Below are positions 37,251-49,451 of a stretch of 64,000 nt of DNA, one piece after another (within the stretch, counting starts at the first letter, position 1; the number at the start of each line of letters is the position of its first letter). The notes beneath the pieces were generated by a model. The model ran no database searches, was not told where the DNA came from, and saw nothing but the letters and a program-made list of their open reading frames with translations. The DNA comes from Sipunculus nudus. Its lineage: Eukaryota > Annelida > Sipuncula > Golfingiida > Sipunculidae. The position numbers were made by a program, and so were the translations under genes. The stretch is from the NCBI GenBank assembly GCA_026874595.1, contig CM049310.1, forward strand, positions 30,629,558-30,693,557, read 5' to 3'.

Positions 37251-39740
37251 CATCGCAGAACACATATACGACATGTCCACGCAAGAAATTGGAGATTCCT
37301 AGGATAGTCGTGGGTGTGTCGTACGAAATTAAGGTGTTTTGCGACGGAAAAAAATGTCGTAGACCCTTGAATTTTTTTTCTGCGTCTTAGGTTATTCTTT
37401 ACGTCAGGCCGATCTCGTTGGTCTGTTGTACCATGCCTTACGACTATGATACAATTATCTATGACTTTCGTACGGTTTTTTTGGTTACCGTATTTCCTTG
37501 ATCAGGCGCCCGGGCGTTAATTTTTTTCAGACCCTGCTTTGACCCGGCGTCTAAACAAAGCCGGCTTCTATTTAAGGCCGGCGTTTATTAAAAATAATAC
37601 ATTATGAGGCTCGTCAGACAAAACTAAAAGAGGAACACGTCGAAACAAAAAATAATCCCGCCAGTCAAAATACTTGGGGACTCAATTGAAAAATCGCGGT
37701 ACACGAATTTGTTTACGAGGTATCCGTAGATGGCATAGGGATATGGGACACGCGCCGTCTCCAAAATCACGCACCATAATATGAATTTACGCGGATTTGC
37801 AATGAGAGATTTTGTAGTTGCCCACAAGAATCCGTCCGCCCGAGCCTCTTGAAACAAAGTACCCCGGCGTTTCATGTGGCTGTTCCATTTATTTTTCACC
37901 GCGTGCAGTTGATCACACTGTTTCCCCTCTAAACAGGGAGTGGCTATTCCATCAGCTGTGCACCACGTTCAGTTGGTAATATTGGTTCCATCGAAATACG
38001 GGGGGCTTGTACTTATAATGGAACAGCGTAATTCATTCTCATGACACTTTCTCTCGTCTCTTTAACTGATTCAGCTTGACACAGCCTATTCAAGCTTTTC
38101 TGGCCCGGTTTATACTGAACACGGGGTGGCTCTTCTGTTAACCGCGCATCCCGTTCAAATGGTAAAATTAGTTCCATCCATTTACGGAGGGTTGGTACTT
38201 ATAACGGCACTGCATAATTCATTTTCATTACACTTTCCTTCCGACTTTTAACTGTTTCAGCTTGACACACAGCGTATTCAAAGGTTTCCGACGTGGTATA
38301 TACTGCTAGGTGACATTTACTGCAGGTAATATGCCACTGAATGAATGGTTGTCGACAAGACTTAATACTGTTAAGATTATCTCAGAAGAGTGGTTTCGTT
38401 AACACTTGGAACGCTCTTAAAAGCGATTAAAAATGAAAGCAAGGAGCGTAATTTGGCTAGACAGGCGCTACAAAATGTACCGCTTGACATCATCATTTGG
38501 TGTCTTTATGCTTCAAAAGGTATATGTGCCAAACTTATTTGAACAGTTCTTTTCAATCATCCATGAGGTAGACTCTCACCGTTCCAAATTGTACCGCTGA
38601 TTACTTTTACCTAGATTGATAGCAGTGATTTGACTGGGTTCGGTGCGAATATTTAATGTCCCTAATGGAAACAGGCATGCAGGTAAGAAAGAATAAAGAT
38701 TTATAGAGGAATTAAGCATATTAATAACTCGGGCACAAACCGCCATTCATGCATCAATCTCCTGTCAATTAGACCGGTAAATGCATCATTTATAGTGACA
38801 GAAAAAAGACATCTAGCGCCAAATATGGAAACTTCTCTAACACCCGGCCTCTGAACAAGACCAGCGTCTATTGTAGGCCGGCGTTTATTTCTCGGGGACA
38901 TTGTTTTTCCCCGGCGACTAAATAAGGCAGGCGACTATTTAAGGCCCGGCGTCTGATCAAGGAAATACGGTATCTGAGGCCCTACGAATGGTAGGACTTT
39001 CCTACAGCCTGGGTCACAACCGGCCGTATGGGCTCCTACAGCCTGTTTGCGTCCAACCTGAACGAAGGCTTATGAACATGTCCTACAGATTCTACGAATT
39101 CTCTGCGAACAACGAGGCGCAAGTGTAACTTGCTCCACCCGCAAGGAGTACGTAGGAAATTCGCAAGTGACACGTGCAATTTTTAAGGTACCATGGGAAA
39201 ATAATTCTCGGTCTAAACAGCAACGTCGCACGCAATGAAGACGCATGTGCAACGTCCTACATACGTGCCTACGGACTGTCTACGACCTCGAAAATCGCAA
39301 GACGGACTTGCGTGGCACGTGAGATTCTTTACAAAATTTGGACGCACACATGCCGCAGCAGCCCGTACGGCCGGTTGTGACCTCGGCTTATCCTCTACTT
39401 CTACAGCTACACGGCCTTCATGACACCCAAAATTCGCAGGGGACGTACGATTCCAAAATTCGACCGGCTTGGGTTTGTCTTAAGCCAATGTCACATAAAT
39501 CGCGAAACACATATACGACAGGTCTACGACAGAAAATATTATAGAAATTTTTCTCTTGTATTACAACCATCGTCAGGACTCGAGCAGAAGAGCGTACAAA
39601 TAGACAGCCCTGACAATATTTTCCACGACCGTCGTACGACATTTTTTTATATGTGAACGCTTCCAGGAAGTTAAAAAAAAACTCCCGAACCTACGACGTT
39701 TTCATCTGTCGTAGCCCTGCTGAAATCATACGACAGTCAA
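37250..39740. mobile_element. TACGAC-rich repeat, interrupted by another transposon
   Basis: TACGAC/GTCGTA motifs are scattered densely through 37250-37485 and 38975-39740 but not between. ACACATATACGACA occurs on both sides (37259, 39507). Inverted arms GGTCACAACCGGCCGTA and TACGGCCGGTTGTGACC-like (39011-39034, 39360-39382) lie in the right part. It looks like an older element with internal repeats split by the TIR element at 37488. The ends of the outer element were not found. Confidence 0.5.
37488..38970. mobile_element. 1.48-kb TIR element with TA target duplication
   Basis: The left end CCGTATTTCCTTGATCAGGC matches the inverted right end (GCCTGATCAAGGAAATACGG with one difference, ending at 38970). 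TA lies on both sides. Subterminal GGCCGGCGTTTATT and CCGGCGTCTA motifs recur at both ends. The interior has no recognised transposase; a minus-strand open frame at 37624-37899 is unrecognised. The TA duplication fits mariner-like or other TA-targeting superfamilies. Confidence 0.82.
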
Positions 39741-40267
39741 AACTGGAGGTTGTTCGTGACTTAGGCTTAACTCACTGAATCATGAATATTCATATAAATA
39801 AATAGGGATGTGTTGGTCACCTCTCAAATCATGTTAAATATAATTTTGTTTTACGCTTGACATGGCAGCTAGGTACTTTTTTTTGTAAAATCTAGGTCCA
39901 CTTTCCTCTCCGTTTCGTAGATCTGAAATAACAAAGAACTCCTGGGTCACTCAAAACCATGAATATTCATATAAAACTTCAGGAAAGTTCCCGTAGCAGT
40001 TGTAGTTTTCTTTCGGGAAGATATGATAGCCAGTATCATGATCCCTTTTCTGGTCAAAATTTTACTCCCGATTTCCTGCATCACTTCAGACCATGGTTAT
40101 AAAAAAAATTGGAAAAGATCACGTGATATCGATGACAGCAATTAGTTATTTTATTCAATTATTAAAAAAAAATGATTTCAGTAATATTAAGGAGTTTCTT
40201 TATAGAGGTGGATGATGAAGGACTTTGATTTAGACAAATTTAGGAAATACTTTATTAATATCAAGAT
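39741..40267. other. intergenic, nothing recognised
   Basis: CATGAATATTCATATAAA occurs twice (39781, 39959), otherwise plain AT-rich sequence. Confidence 0.5.
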
Positions 40268-40697
40268 GTTATTTCGAGATCTCGAGATAACTATCTTCAG
40301 ATCTCGAAAAATACTGGCCGATTCTCTGTTGTAGCAACCATTCAATGCTTAAATGGCGGAAAGCGAAAGAAAGTTAAGTATATCTACATGTCAATCACTT
40401 GGGGGATTGGGGGGGGGGGGGGGGTAAAAAAGGCTCCGGTAGTAATCGGAACACTTCCGACAATGACATCGTTCAAACAAAACATTTTTTTAAAGATAAG
40501 AGATTGCGCTGCTTCATATATTCCCACCACCAACAACTAAGGATCTTTCAATTTAATCACCTTCGGTTACATATCTTTCAGTGTGTCAGCATTGTTTCAT
40601 GTACCTTGTGAAACAGCCTGTAGGTAAAATGCTTATACAACAGTCACAGGGGCGTTGCAGTGTTATAAAATAAATTATCTCGAGATCTCGGAATAAA
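40268..40697. mobile_element. MITE-like element with CGAGATCTCGAGATAA ends
   Basis: TTATTTCGAGATCTCGAGAT at 40268 is matched in inverse by ATCTCGAGATCTCGGAATAA at about 40678-40697. A further AGATCTCG lies just inside the left arm. A 16-base G run (40409-40424) is inside. The target duplication is not clear. Confidence 0.5.
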
Positions 40698-41250
40698 TAG
40701 AAAATTTTCTGGGTAATAAATTGGCTCCAAAAGTAGTAAAAAAAGAATAAATCAGTCAAATGAAGATTATTGCGTCCGAGATATAAAACCACTGGTGACT
40801 TATTTCCTTTTTAAGAGTTTTTAAGGTGATCATTCCGGCAAATCCCCACCCCCTACCGGCACTTTCTGTGCTTCAGAAATTAATACCATCAGTGTATACA
40901 CCCTTGACATGGTTGACCCGATAATGACTTACTCACTAAAAGCACTCAAGCGATGTCAGAGAAGACGTGTATTGATTTCATTACTTCCCAACAAAGCTGT
41001 AAATTGCACCTTTGTTTGTAAACCATATTCCCGGTGGGTAACGTCATCGCTCTATCGTCGATACTGTTTTTAAGCGCCGGCCGTTTGTTTTACTACCAGT
41101 ATTTAACCAGTCACTGTCACCGTGGAAATTAACAAGACTTGGAATAACTTACCACCAGTTTCTCTGTTAGAATACATGCAAGCACTAAGAAGTTTTCTTA
41201 CGTCTATTACGTGGTTTGAAGGATAAATCGTGTGCCTGTCTTGTGCAGTT
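40698..41250. other. region upstream of the PA/EB gene
   Basis: Would hold the promoter and 5' UTR of the gene starting at 41251. No TATA box was identified with confidence. Confidence 0.4.
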
Positions 41251-41278
41251 ATGAGGGCGCTGGTCGGATACATTACAG
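41251..41278 (+). CDS. PA/EB gene, exon 1 (start, signal peptide)
   Basis: ATG AGG GCG CTG GTC GGA TAC ATT ACA G, then GTATTA. Joined to exon 2 it gives MRALVGYITGFILLAVTVED followed by TEAQ: a short basic start, a hydrophobic core and a plausible signal-peptidase site after TEA. The matching phase (1) and the completed hydrophobic core support this start, although an alternative upstream exon cannot be excluded. Confidence 0.72.
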
Positions 41279-42179
41279 GTATTAAGTTATTAACATTTTT
41301 TGCATCTCTAACTTATAAATCACATTTTAGCACATTTTTTTGCGGATGTTAAATGTTTGACTCTTTTTTTGGATCAGCATTTCCCCTTAGTTTCGAGACC
41401 ACTTAGACATAAGATTTCTAGTGCTAGCTGTGTACATTCATCCTTTTTCCTGGGGGCCCGGGAACTATATTGCAGTTACGGAAAAAAATTAATTGGTCAT
41501 TTGAAAATATGGTGGAGTGTATTCATGCGCACGGTGCGGCAACGAAATTGCGGTACGACCATCAGGCTACTTTATGATTGGTCTGTAAGCGATTCTTTGC
41601 CGTCGCCGGACATGTTCGTACGGCGACATTCTCATAAGATGACGTCACTTGTATCATGAACGGGCACCCCTTGCCAGCACTGTAGTTTTAAGACCACTGA
41701 GGTGCGCCAAAAAGGCATTATTCTGAATATAGGGGTAAAAAGTTGTATAGAGAATTGTTGTGAAGATACATTATAAGAAAATCTAAATAACCTTTAACTT
41801 CCATAAGACGTATGAAAAGCATTCCACTCTGTTCCATTCTGTCTTCGTCTTTGATAAATCTATTGGACCTACTATATTTCTTTACTTCTTCATCTTGTCG
41901 ACACGGAAATATGAGTCACAGACGATATTAAGAAGTGGAATCGTAACCTTTAAGTTCATTGTGATGAACAAAACAAGTGCCATTTGGCCTCCGATTATTG
42001 ATCATGTCGGATCAATGTGTACACCATAAACGCATTGCCGTTCCCATTGCCGGTTAATATGCGATTGAGTAAATAGTTTTGACTGTGCATTAAAAATAGC
42101 AACCGATTCATAAAAAAATTATTTAAAAAACTTTTAATTCTTCGATATTTAATAGAAAATACGATTGATAATAATAATT

Positions 42180-42241
<62 letters not shown>

Positions 42242-42467
42242 TTTAATAGAAATAAAAAAAAGCATTAATCTAATTATAATGTTATCATATTTTTATTATT
42301 AAAGCTCGTATAATAAAGGATTTAAGCACGGTTGGTAAATAAATATACAAATACTACAAATACCGGCATGTTTATTATCATAATTATTATTATCCATTAT
42401 TATAACATTCTTTGCTTCTTGTTCTTATTAGTTTTAGTATTAGTGTTTTATTATTATTTTCTTGCAG
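41279..42467 (+). other. intron 1 of PA/EB gene
   Basis: It contains a (TTA)n microsatellite at 42180-42240. Open frames such as 41357-41659 are not coding by appearance. Confidence 0.55.
42180..42240. repeat. (TTA)n microsatellite
   Basis: About 19 uninterrupted TTA units. Confidence 0.95.
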
Positions 42468-42641
42468 GTTTTATACTGCTGGCTGTGACAGTGGAGGATA
42501 CAGAAGCTCAGCTTCTCTGTGGTATTCCTGGCACAGCTTGCTGTTCGTCCGATGTATGTATAAGGAAGGGGTCTTCTTGTGTGGGCGGGGTCTGTGTATG
42601 TGACATCGGTCTGAGAAAGGTTGATACCCATTGCCTCACTG
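42468..42641 (+). CDS. PA/EB gene, exon 2 (first Cys-rich module)
   Basis: The acceptor is TTCTTGCAG at 42467 and the donor is ACTG|GTAAGT. It is 174 nt, phase 1 on both sides. It encodes the rest of the signal peptide, then LLCGIPGTACCSSDVC, IRKGSSCVGGVCVCDIGLRK and VDTHC. The eight cysteines end in the C-x4-C-x-C pattern shared with exon 8, as in EB/EGF-like modules of invertebrate surface proteins. Confidence 0.88.
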
Positions 42642-42744
42642 GTAAGTTGGAATACTAACATATCTAATGTAATGTGATATAATAGAGCTAAAGGTAGGGT
42701 TTAATAACAGAAAGAGTAGCTTTGCCCATCCATTCATTTATATA

Positions 42745-43190
42745 GTCAGTGTCTGGAGACCCATTTTTCACTGTCCGAAACACGGTGTCAAGTTTCTGGA
42801 CATCTGATGTCTATTATCTTAAAAAGTAGTCATTTTCTGTACACCTGATGTTCAATATCTAAAATGTATCATTTCTCTAGACATCTGATGTTTATTATCT
42901 AAAAAGTAGTCATTTTCTGGACACCTGATGTTCAAAATCTAAAAAGTAGTCATTTCTTTTGACGCTTGATGTTCATTATCTAAAAAAGTAGTCACTTCTC
43001 TTGACACCTGATGAGCATTATACAAAAACATAGCAAATGCTCTGGTCATCTGATGTTCCTCATCTAAAATTAATAATTTCTCTGGACACCTGATGTTCAT
43101 TATTAGAACAGTAGTCACTTCTCTGGACACCTGATGTTCATTATCTAAAAAAGTGGTCATGTCTCTGATAACCTGATGTCCATAAAGAAA
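42745..43190. repeat. ~43-bp minisatellite in intron 2
   Basis: About ten degenerate units with TCTGGACACCTGATGTTCAT followed by TATCTAAAAAGTAGTCA. It starts about 100 bp after exon 2. The minus-strand ORF at 42939-43160 is the repeat read through. Confidence 0.92.
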
Positions 43191-43224
43191 AATCCGTCGT
43201 TACATCAAAGATGATGCTTGCAAG

Positions 43225-43475
43225 ACACTTAGATATGCCCTTGTCACTCTTTGGTAAGACTAGGGAAATGCGTTACTGTATGAAGTGCCAGGTACTCTCA
43301 ATAGTAGAATACAGCGTTTTCAAAATGGCCGCCACGATTGTAACTCGAACGTCGAAATCCGCCAATATTACCCCAATACTGAAATAACTGCAGTGGCTAC
43401 CGGTGGAATGTCGGATTCGGTTTAAGATTCTTATTTTTACTTAGAAAGCATTAAAAGGATTACAAAAAAGTAGCC
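43225..43475 (+). mobile_element. LINE reverse transcriptase C-terminal remnant
   Basis: Translation reads ANITPILK*LQWLPVECRI followed by RFKILIFT*KALKGL. This is the HITP.LK.LHWLPV..RI.FK.LL.TYKAL.GL block near the end of CR1/jockey-type reverse transcriptases, with stops. Confidence 0.7.
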
Positions 43476-44828
43476 ATGTCTCTTGGCACCCAAACCGACA
43501 CCAATGTTCTTTGTCGAAAACATGAAATCAAGCGTCAGTTTTGATAATGCTGAATCGTCGTAAGATCACCCGTTGTTCATTACCAGAATAACGTAATTAA
43601 GCGTGTGAATACTCACTGTTTATTATTTCCAAAGTGCTGTGAAAAGTCTGCATACACGACGTCAGAATTAAGAATACAAGGCATAGTCGAGACTGTTAGC
43701 AAAAATATATATTAATAGTGCTCAGATTTAAAAATTGAGCTGGCGCTTGGACATATCAGTTAAGACGAATATAATATATAGATTATACGTCGAGAATTAT
43801 CGCAAGACATGTAAAGCAAGGATGCGCGTTTAGGTCCAGACCATATAGTCACCTACGTGTGGACTGGGTATACGGCATGTGTGGACATCCATTTAAGTCT
43901 TTGGCCAAACTTTTACAATGTAACTTCATTTAGGAATATCCTGAAAAAAAAAAAACAAGAACATAATATACACTCCTCAGTTATTGCATCTTCAGAGGAC
44001 GGACGTGCAGTGTACAGTATTAAACATAACGCACTACCTTTTTAATTAAGATAATGGACAAGACGTATTGTTCTCGTCACGCGGCTCGGAGTCGTGTTGT
44101 GTTCGTGTCCTGATAAAGGATATTGTTCTCAGCAGGCTGCTATTTCTGCACTGCCGTAGAATGTTGCATTGGGATTAATCTTTGTAATGGAAGAAATGAC
44201 TCCGGGGTCTATTTTTTCGAGAGGAAAAATCAGCGTTGTCCGTTCTGGGATAAATATATTTCAGTCACTTTGTTTATGAAGCTAGTACATACATTTTTTT
44301 TGTGTACATTTATTCCGGTATCACCTTTATACTAGAGATGTTACCCCGTTCGCACACATTTACTAATTTTACAAGGACACGTGGCTGTATTTATTTTTCC
44401 TATTAAACACCTACAAAAACCTGAAGTTTGGGCCAAATATTTTTCAAAATAAATTCTAATATCAAATTTTTTTTATTTCTGAGAATTTATTGTTTCTACA
44501 GTCAAACAAGGCGAAGAAAATCTGGGCTTGTGTATCTCATTTTCCCACCATCCTGGTCCGAATGCAGTGACGCCTAAAATACCCCTCCAAGCAGTCCTAA
44601 ACAACCATTTGGACATCATGTCTTCGATTGGCCACAGATTAAAAATATTTGACTGATACCATTATTATTTTCGTGAGATTATGCTAAACATACATAAAAA
44701 TCAAACAATAGAATTCTGTTTACGCCTTGGGCCAACCAGAGCAGGCCAAACCAAATCACTGACCCCAGGTCAAATAAACAAAGAAGACCACGTGCCCACA
44801 AGAATGAGGTATATTACTGAACAGCTCA

Positions 44829-45365
44829 TAGACTGGTACCCTGCTCTATTATAGCCCTCAGCCAAGTATAGAGACAGGCGTACAACGGTATCTTAAGTAC
44901 TCCCAGTTGCAACTCCTGACTTACCTGTAGTCTGGTTTTAACTCCAGTCTGCACGCTCATACCGATTGTCATGGACGTTCACGCGATACTGGCTGGTTAT
45001 CCGTGAAGATTTCTTATAAAATTACTTTCTTTAGTTATTTAAAGTTTCCAAATATTGAAAATGAGTTGTTGCACAAAATTGACTGATGGATGTATAGATG
45101 ACACGATATACTGAATCTTTGATATTCAACTGTACGTGGCATTGGTTTATTATTATTATCTATTAATCTAATCATAAATGTCACACGAAATGTACAGCGA
45201 ACTTTTGACAACTCCTCTGAGCAAAGGAAATGCTTATTTTTTTTCATATGTAATACATACTGGAGTTGGAACCAGTCTGCCGGGAGAACTGAAGATGGCG
45301 TTGTACGCCCGTCTCTATGATTGGCCTAGAGCAGCGGTGCCATAATAGAGCGGGGTACCAGACTA
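44829..45365. mobile_element. MITE, 537 bp, 9-bp target duplication (Mutator-like)
   Basis: The left arm is TAGACTGGTACCCTGCTCTA and the right arm, inverted, is TAGTCTGGTACCCCGCTCTA. Similarity continues for ~100 bp (TAGAGACRGGCGTACAAC in both). AACAGCTCA flanks both ends (44820-44828, 45366-45374). A 9-bp duplication with long TIRs is typical of Mutator-like elements. No transposase is present. Confidence 0.87.
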
Positions 45366-46679
45366 AACAGCTCATTGAATGCCGCACATTTAGCTAGATA
45401 TCGACATGCTCTAAAAATAATCCGTCATTTACGAGATATCGCAATGCTCTGATCATACTCCAACATACACAAAACTAATGACTCCTCAGATACATCATTA
45501 CAGAAACTGTCTGGCTTTAAACTAGAACTGATTCTCATATTTTCGTCCTCACTCAAACCCACATATTGTGAAACATATGCATTCTTTTTAACACTTTCAG
45601 GCAATGTTGAAAAATTATTTATATTTATTGTTTGCTTTAAACAGAGCGGCAGAGATGAGGAGGATATTTGACATACCTCCGCAAATTAGCAAGTATCATG
45701 TTTTCATTGTCATTGGTTGCTTAATTGGTTTGTCTGTTAGAAACCTTACTCAAAAGGTAAAGAGTGGATTATGATGAAATTGTGAGGATGGTCAGTGTAA
45801 TGCCCTGGGAGCGATCCTTGATCACCATAAAACTGTTTTTGATTTCAAGGATTCAGTGTTAATATATGGCAATGTCTTTACCCTGGCCGAGGGTCAGAGC
45901 CGTTCACTGGTATCAGAGTCCGCCTGTAGTATTACAGCTCACCTGTGATTCAATCATGGAGGTGGTGAACCGTGACACCAATTTTCCCGCGTAGTACACA
46001 GCAAGGTTTGATTTGGATTCTTACAGAAGTGTACTTTGTTATATGCCCTCTTTCACTCCTTTATGTGAGCGAAATCTCACAGAGTCGCTTTAACAGTCTA
46101 CCGATACCTTGGATTATTAATTTTCAGCGCTCAGTGTTAGCTGCACTGTGTGACTCGCCTTGTTGATAATTTTCTTTCTTTTGGAATTTGCTTGTGAATA
46201 TTTCCATTTAGATCTCCTTGGGCAATGCCTAAAATAACATTTAGAATGTTTTATAAAGGCACGAACAGGTTAACACATCGCCCTCCTGTTGGCCAAAGAG
46301 GATGCCCGGTAAAGCTTTCCTATCAATGATCCCTTCATTTCGACTCTTCCTTCTACGCTAAAACTGATGTTCATGACATGTCAGGCAATTCTTTGTACAG
46401 TACACAATGCAAAAGGTTTTGAACAAAAAATTGTGGCCCTGAAACAAAGCTGTTGCTGATTTACAATTTTGTTGTAATGCTGCTCATGGGAAAATATGTG
46501 ACTCTCCTTTTTCATGTATCCTAATTTCGAAATATTCACTCCCACAATCGTCCATCTGAGAACGACTGAGATAAGAAAAAAAGTTGTGCAATTATGTTGC
46601 AGTGATAGAGGGAGGGTCTCCCAAAAGAGGGAGAGTGTTCTTGTTACTGCTTGTCTGTTGCCTTAAATTATAACATAAA

Positions 46680-46812
46680 ATAGAGTACATCCGCAAAGTA
46701 TCAAATAGAATACATCCGCGAGCTATCAATTAGAAAACACCCGCAAGGTATCAAATAAAATACATCCGCAATGGATCAATTCGAATACTTCCGCAAAGTA
46801 TCATTTGTACAC
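46680..46812. repeat. ~26-bp minisatellite, about five units
   Basis: Units with ATACATCCGCAAAGTATCAA and ATAGA. It lies in intron 2 of the PA/EB gene. Confidence 0.88.
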
Positions 46813-48416
46813 CTGTTTGGCTTTTTTTCCGGAGTTCATACTTGCATTTGAACTGGTATGCTTGTTGAGTTGTAACAATCACTCCTATAGGTAACACCCT
46901 AGATCCTCCCATGATTATACTGAAGCTTTGTCGGTGGGCATAGTGATTGTCGTTTGTGACGTTTGATTTGTGACGAACGTTGAAACTGGCAAGACAAGAT
47001 CAATTTAACGGACGATCCGAGATTTCGTGGATATGTGTGAATCACTTCGTGTTATTAAATTGTTAATAGTTCGTACCAATATTGAAATTTGAGCCTATTG
47101 TATTACAAAATTAAATTTTATCAACTGGCAAAATGTGGATAGGGATATAAGATGGTTGAAAATGTGCCCCTGAATATAGGAAATTAAATCTGATATTTCC
47201 GCATGGATCGGAGATGTCCAAACTCGTGCACTGTGTGGAACGACTTTGTTCAACGAAGTTTGTTTATGTAAAACATTGTTCTCGTCATTCTCCTGTTTTG
47301 AAGGTAAGAGTAAAATCAATCAGTGGTTGAGTTCATTCTCCCGTTTGAAGGTAAAAAAATCAATCAAGTTCATTAGTGGTCGTGTCGCCAACGACGAATG
47401 TATATAAATAGTCCTCAGAACGCACTTGTCTTCTTGGGCTAAGTGCTGCCTATTGACGGGCTTAGTCCCGCATGTGGCCTTCCTTGGCCTAGCTATATAC
47501 AGACAAAAAGGAACACTTACAAAGAAGTTATTTGTGGGTCAGTGTTTCAATTTATCACTCTATATCAGCACTAACCTCTCATATAGACTATGTTAGTACA
47601 TTATATAGGATGACCGCAAAAATTCTAGAACACTCAATACAGTCTCAGATGGTTCCTCTCCAAGGGATGTAAAGGGATCCCCAACACTCACTTAGTTAAC
47701 CACTCAGTATACATTAATTTACAACGTATATTGTCACTTTGCATTGCTTTACATGGTAAGCATACTCAGAATTAAAGGGAAAAGATTCAAATGAAGTCGC
47801 AAGGTATTTCTGACTTGAAGTTCAGAATTAAACACACGCTTCTACAAGAACCTTTCTTAAGTTCATAGAAACCCCCTGGAATTTTAATAACGCAGCTAAT
47901 TGGACCAAAGCTGGTTTCCCCAAAAATCCCTTTGATAAAGTGGGTTCTCGTGAGCACATTCTCCATGTCTTTCATTTTTAATCTCAAAATTTGAGTGTCA
48001 TAACTATAAAATTAAACCAGAACACAGCTCAGCTAATGAAAAGCACAAAATGCGAGATGAAATCACATGGTTGAAACAATGGCTGTGCAGTGAGATTAGG
48101 CTGAATAGTCCAGAAGCAATGGAACCATTCATGTAGGGTGGCCTGTTTAATTTCAGGTCACCCAACCCTCCACTTTCCCTCGAGAATGTCACTGATACAT
48201 AGACAATTCATAAATCATAATATAATATGAATAAGCCAATGTATAATATCACAAAAATGAAAAGAATTCTACCAAAAACTAAAACTTAAATAAAAACGTG
48301 GAAATTTGATCACTCTCGTCATAAACAATTTACATATGTTAAGTTCATGGATTTATACTCCAAGTAAAGTAAGTGAAGTCGTACAAAATGAAATTATTCT
48401 GGTCTTTTATTTTTAG

Positions 48417-48520
48417 ACATGATATACAGCAGGTATGTGAACCTGACCATTGGAAGTCGGACCGTCCAGTTGACCGCTATACCAGCTTATTTTGGAGACT
48501 ACTTCGAAAACGACCACAAG
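48417..48520 (+). CDS. PA/EB gene, exon 3
   Basis: The acceptor is TTTATTTTTAG and the donor is AAG|GTGAGG. It is 104 nt, phase 1 in and 0 out. It encodes DMIYSRYVNLTIGSRTVQLT and AIPAYFGDYFENDHK, the first strands of the PA domain. NLT is a possible N-glycosylation site. Confidence 0.82.
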
Positions 48521-49409
48521 GTGAGGAAATTACCACGGTTTGTACAGCTTTGTTTACTGATAGGGTAAAAGTTTAGGGTTAAAGTGAACGTTTAGGTTTA
48601 CGGTTAGGGTTAAAGATTAGGGTTTTGCGGTTAGGGTTTAAGGGTGAGTGATAGGGTCACACAATCCATTGGATGCAGCAAATGTAAAACATGTACTTTA
48701 ATCTTTACATTTTTTTATGATAAGGTTAATGTTTAGGGTGATATAATCCTTGTTATACCGAACATGTAAAAAATTGCTTTGTCTAATGTATTCAGGGTCA
48801 AACCTTGCAACAAAAGTGTCAGTCATGACAGCACTTTGTACGTTATCATGAACCCCCGTTTTATAGTATATATAGACAACATGGCGCCATAAGGTATACA
48901 TTCATTTTGATACCATGTAAAAATAATTTATGACCAGCACATCCAGAGTAGGGCTCCATATTATTGAGGTGTTTTTTTTAATGAATATCAATACTTCAAG
49001 CAATATTGCAATATTGCAATATTGCGCATTAAGCTCGCTCGCTATATATATAAATGCAAATAAAACGGCTGATTATCTGCCTAAAGTTACATGTTGCCTT
49101 AAAGATTCAAAGATTCTTTTTGTCTTTCTATAATTATCAGGCGCGTAAAATGGCGCGAGTAGACGAAAAAAAGCTATTTTATACGAAACACCTTGGAAGT
49201 CGTGTTAAAGAAAAATCATAAATATGCTGTTAGAATTTATGTATCTGTAATATTTGTAATATCTTACATACGCAGTGGGAAATAACATATATGTAGAATA
49301 AAATCGTAAATCTACTGCAATATTAGGTTTTTATTACGGAAAGAAATAATCAAACAAAATCTTCAATTAGCTGTTTGAAAGTATGTCTCCTGTTGAATAT
49401 ATTTATAAA

Positions 49410-49451
<42 letters not shown>

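Larger units (their letters stand above)
42642..48416 (+). other. intron 2 of PA/EB gene (5.8 kb)
   Basis: It holds a 43-bp minisatellite, a LINE remnant, a 537-bp Mutator-like MITE and a 26-bp minisatellite, listed separately. I see no missed exon, and phases on both sides agree without one. Confidence 0.65.

Noticed and set aside
47395-47460. TATATAAATA promoter or LTR-like motif
   Set aside because: A lone TATA-like word in AT-rich DNA inside intron 2, with no matching second LTR or transcript evidence.
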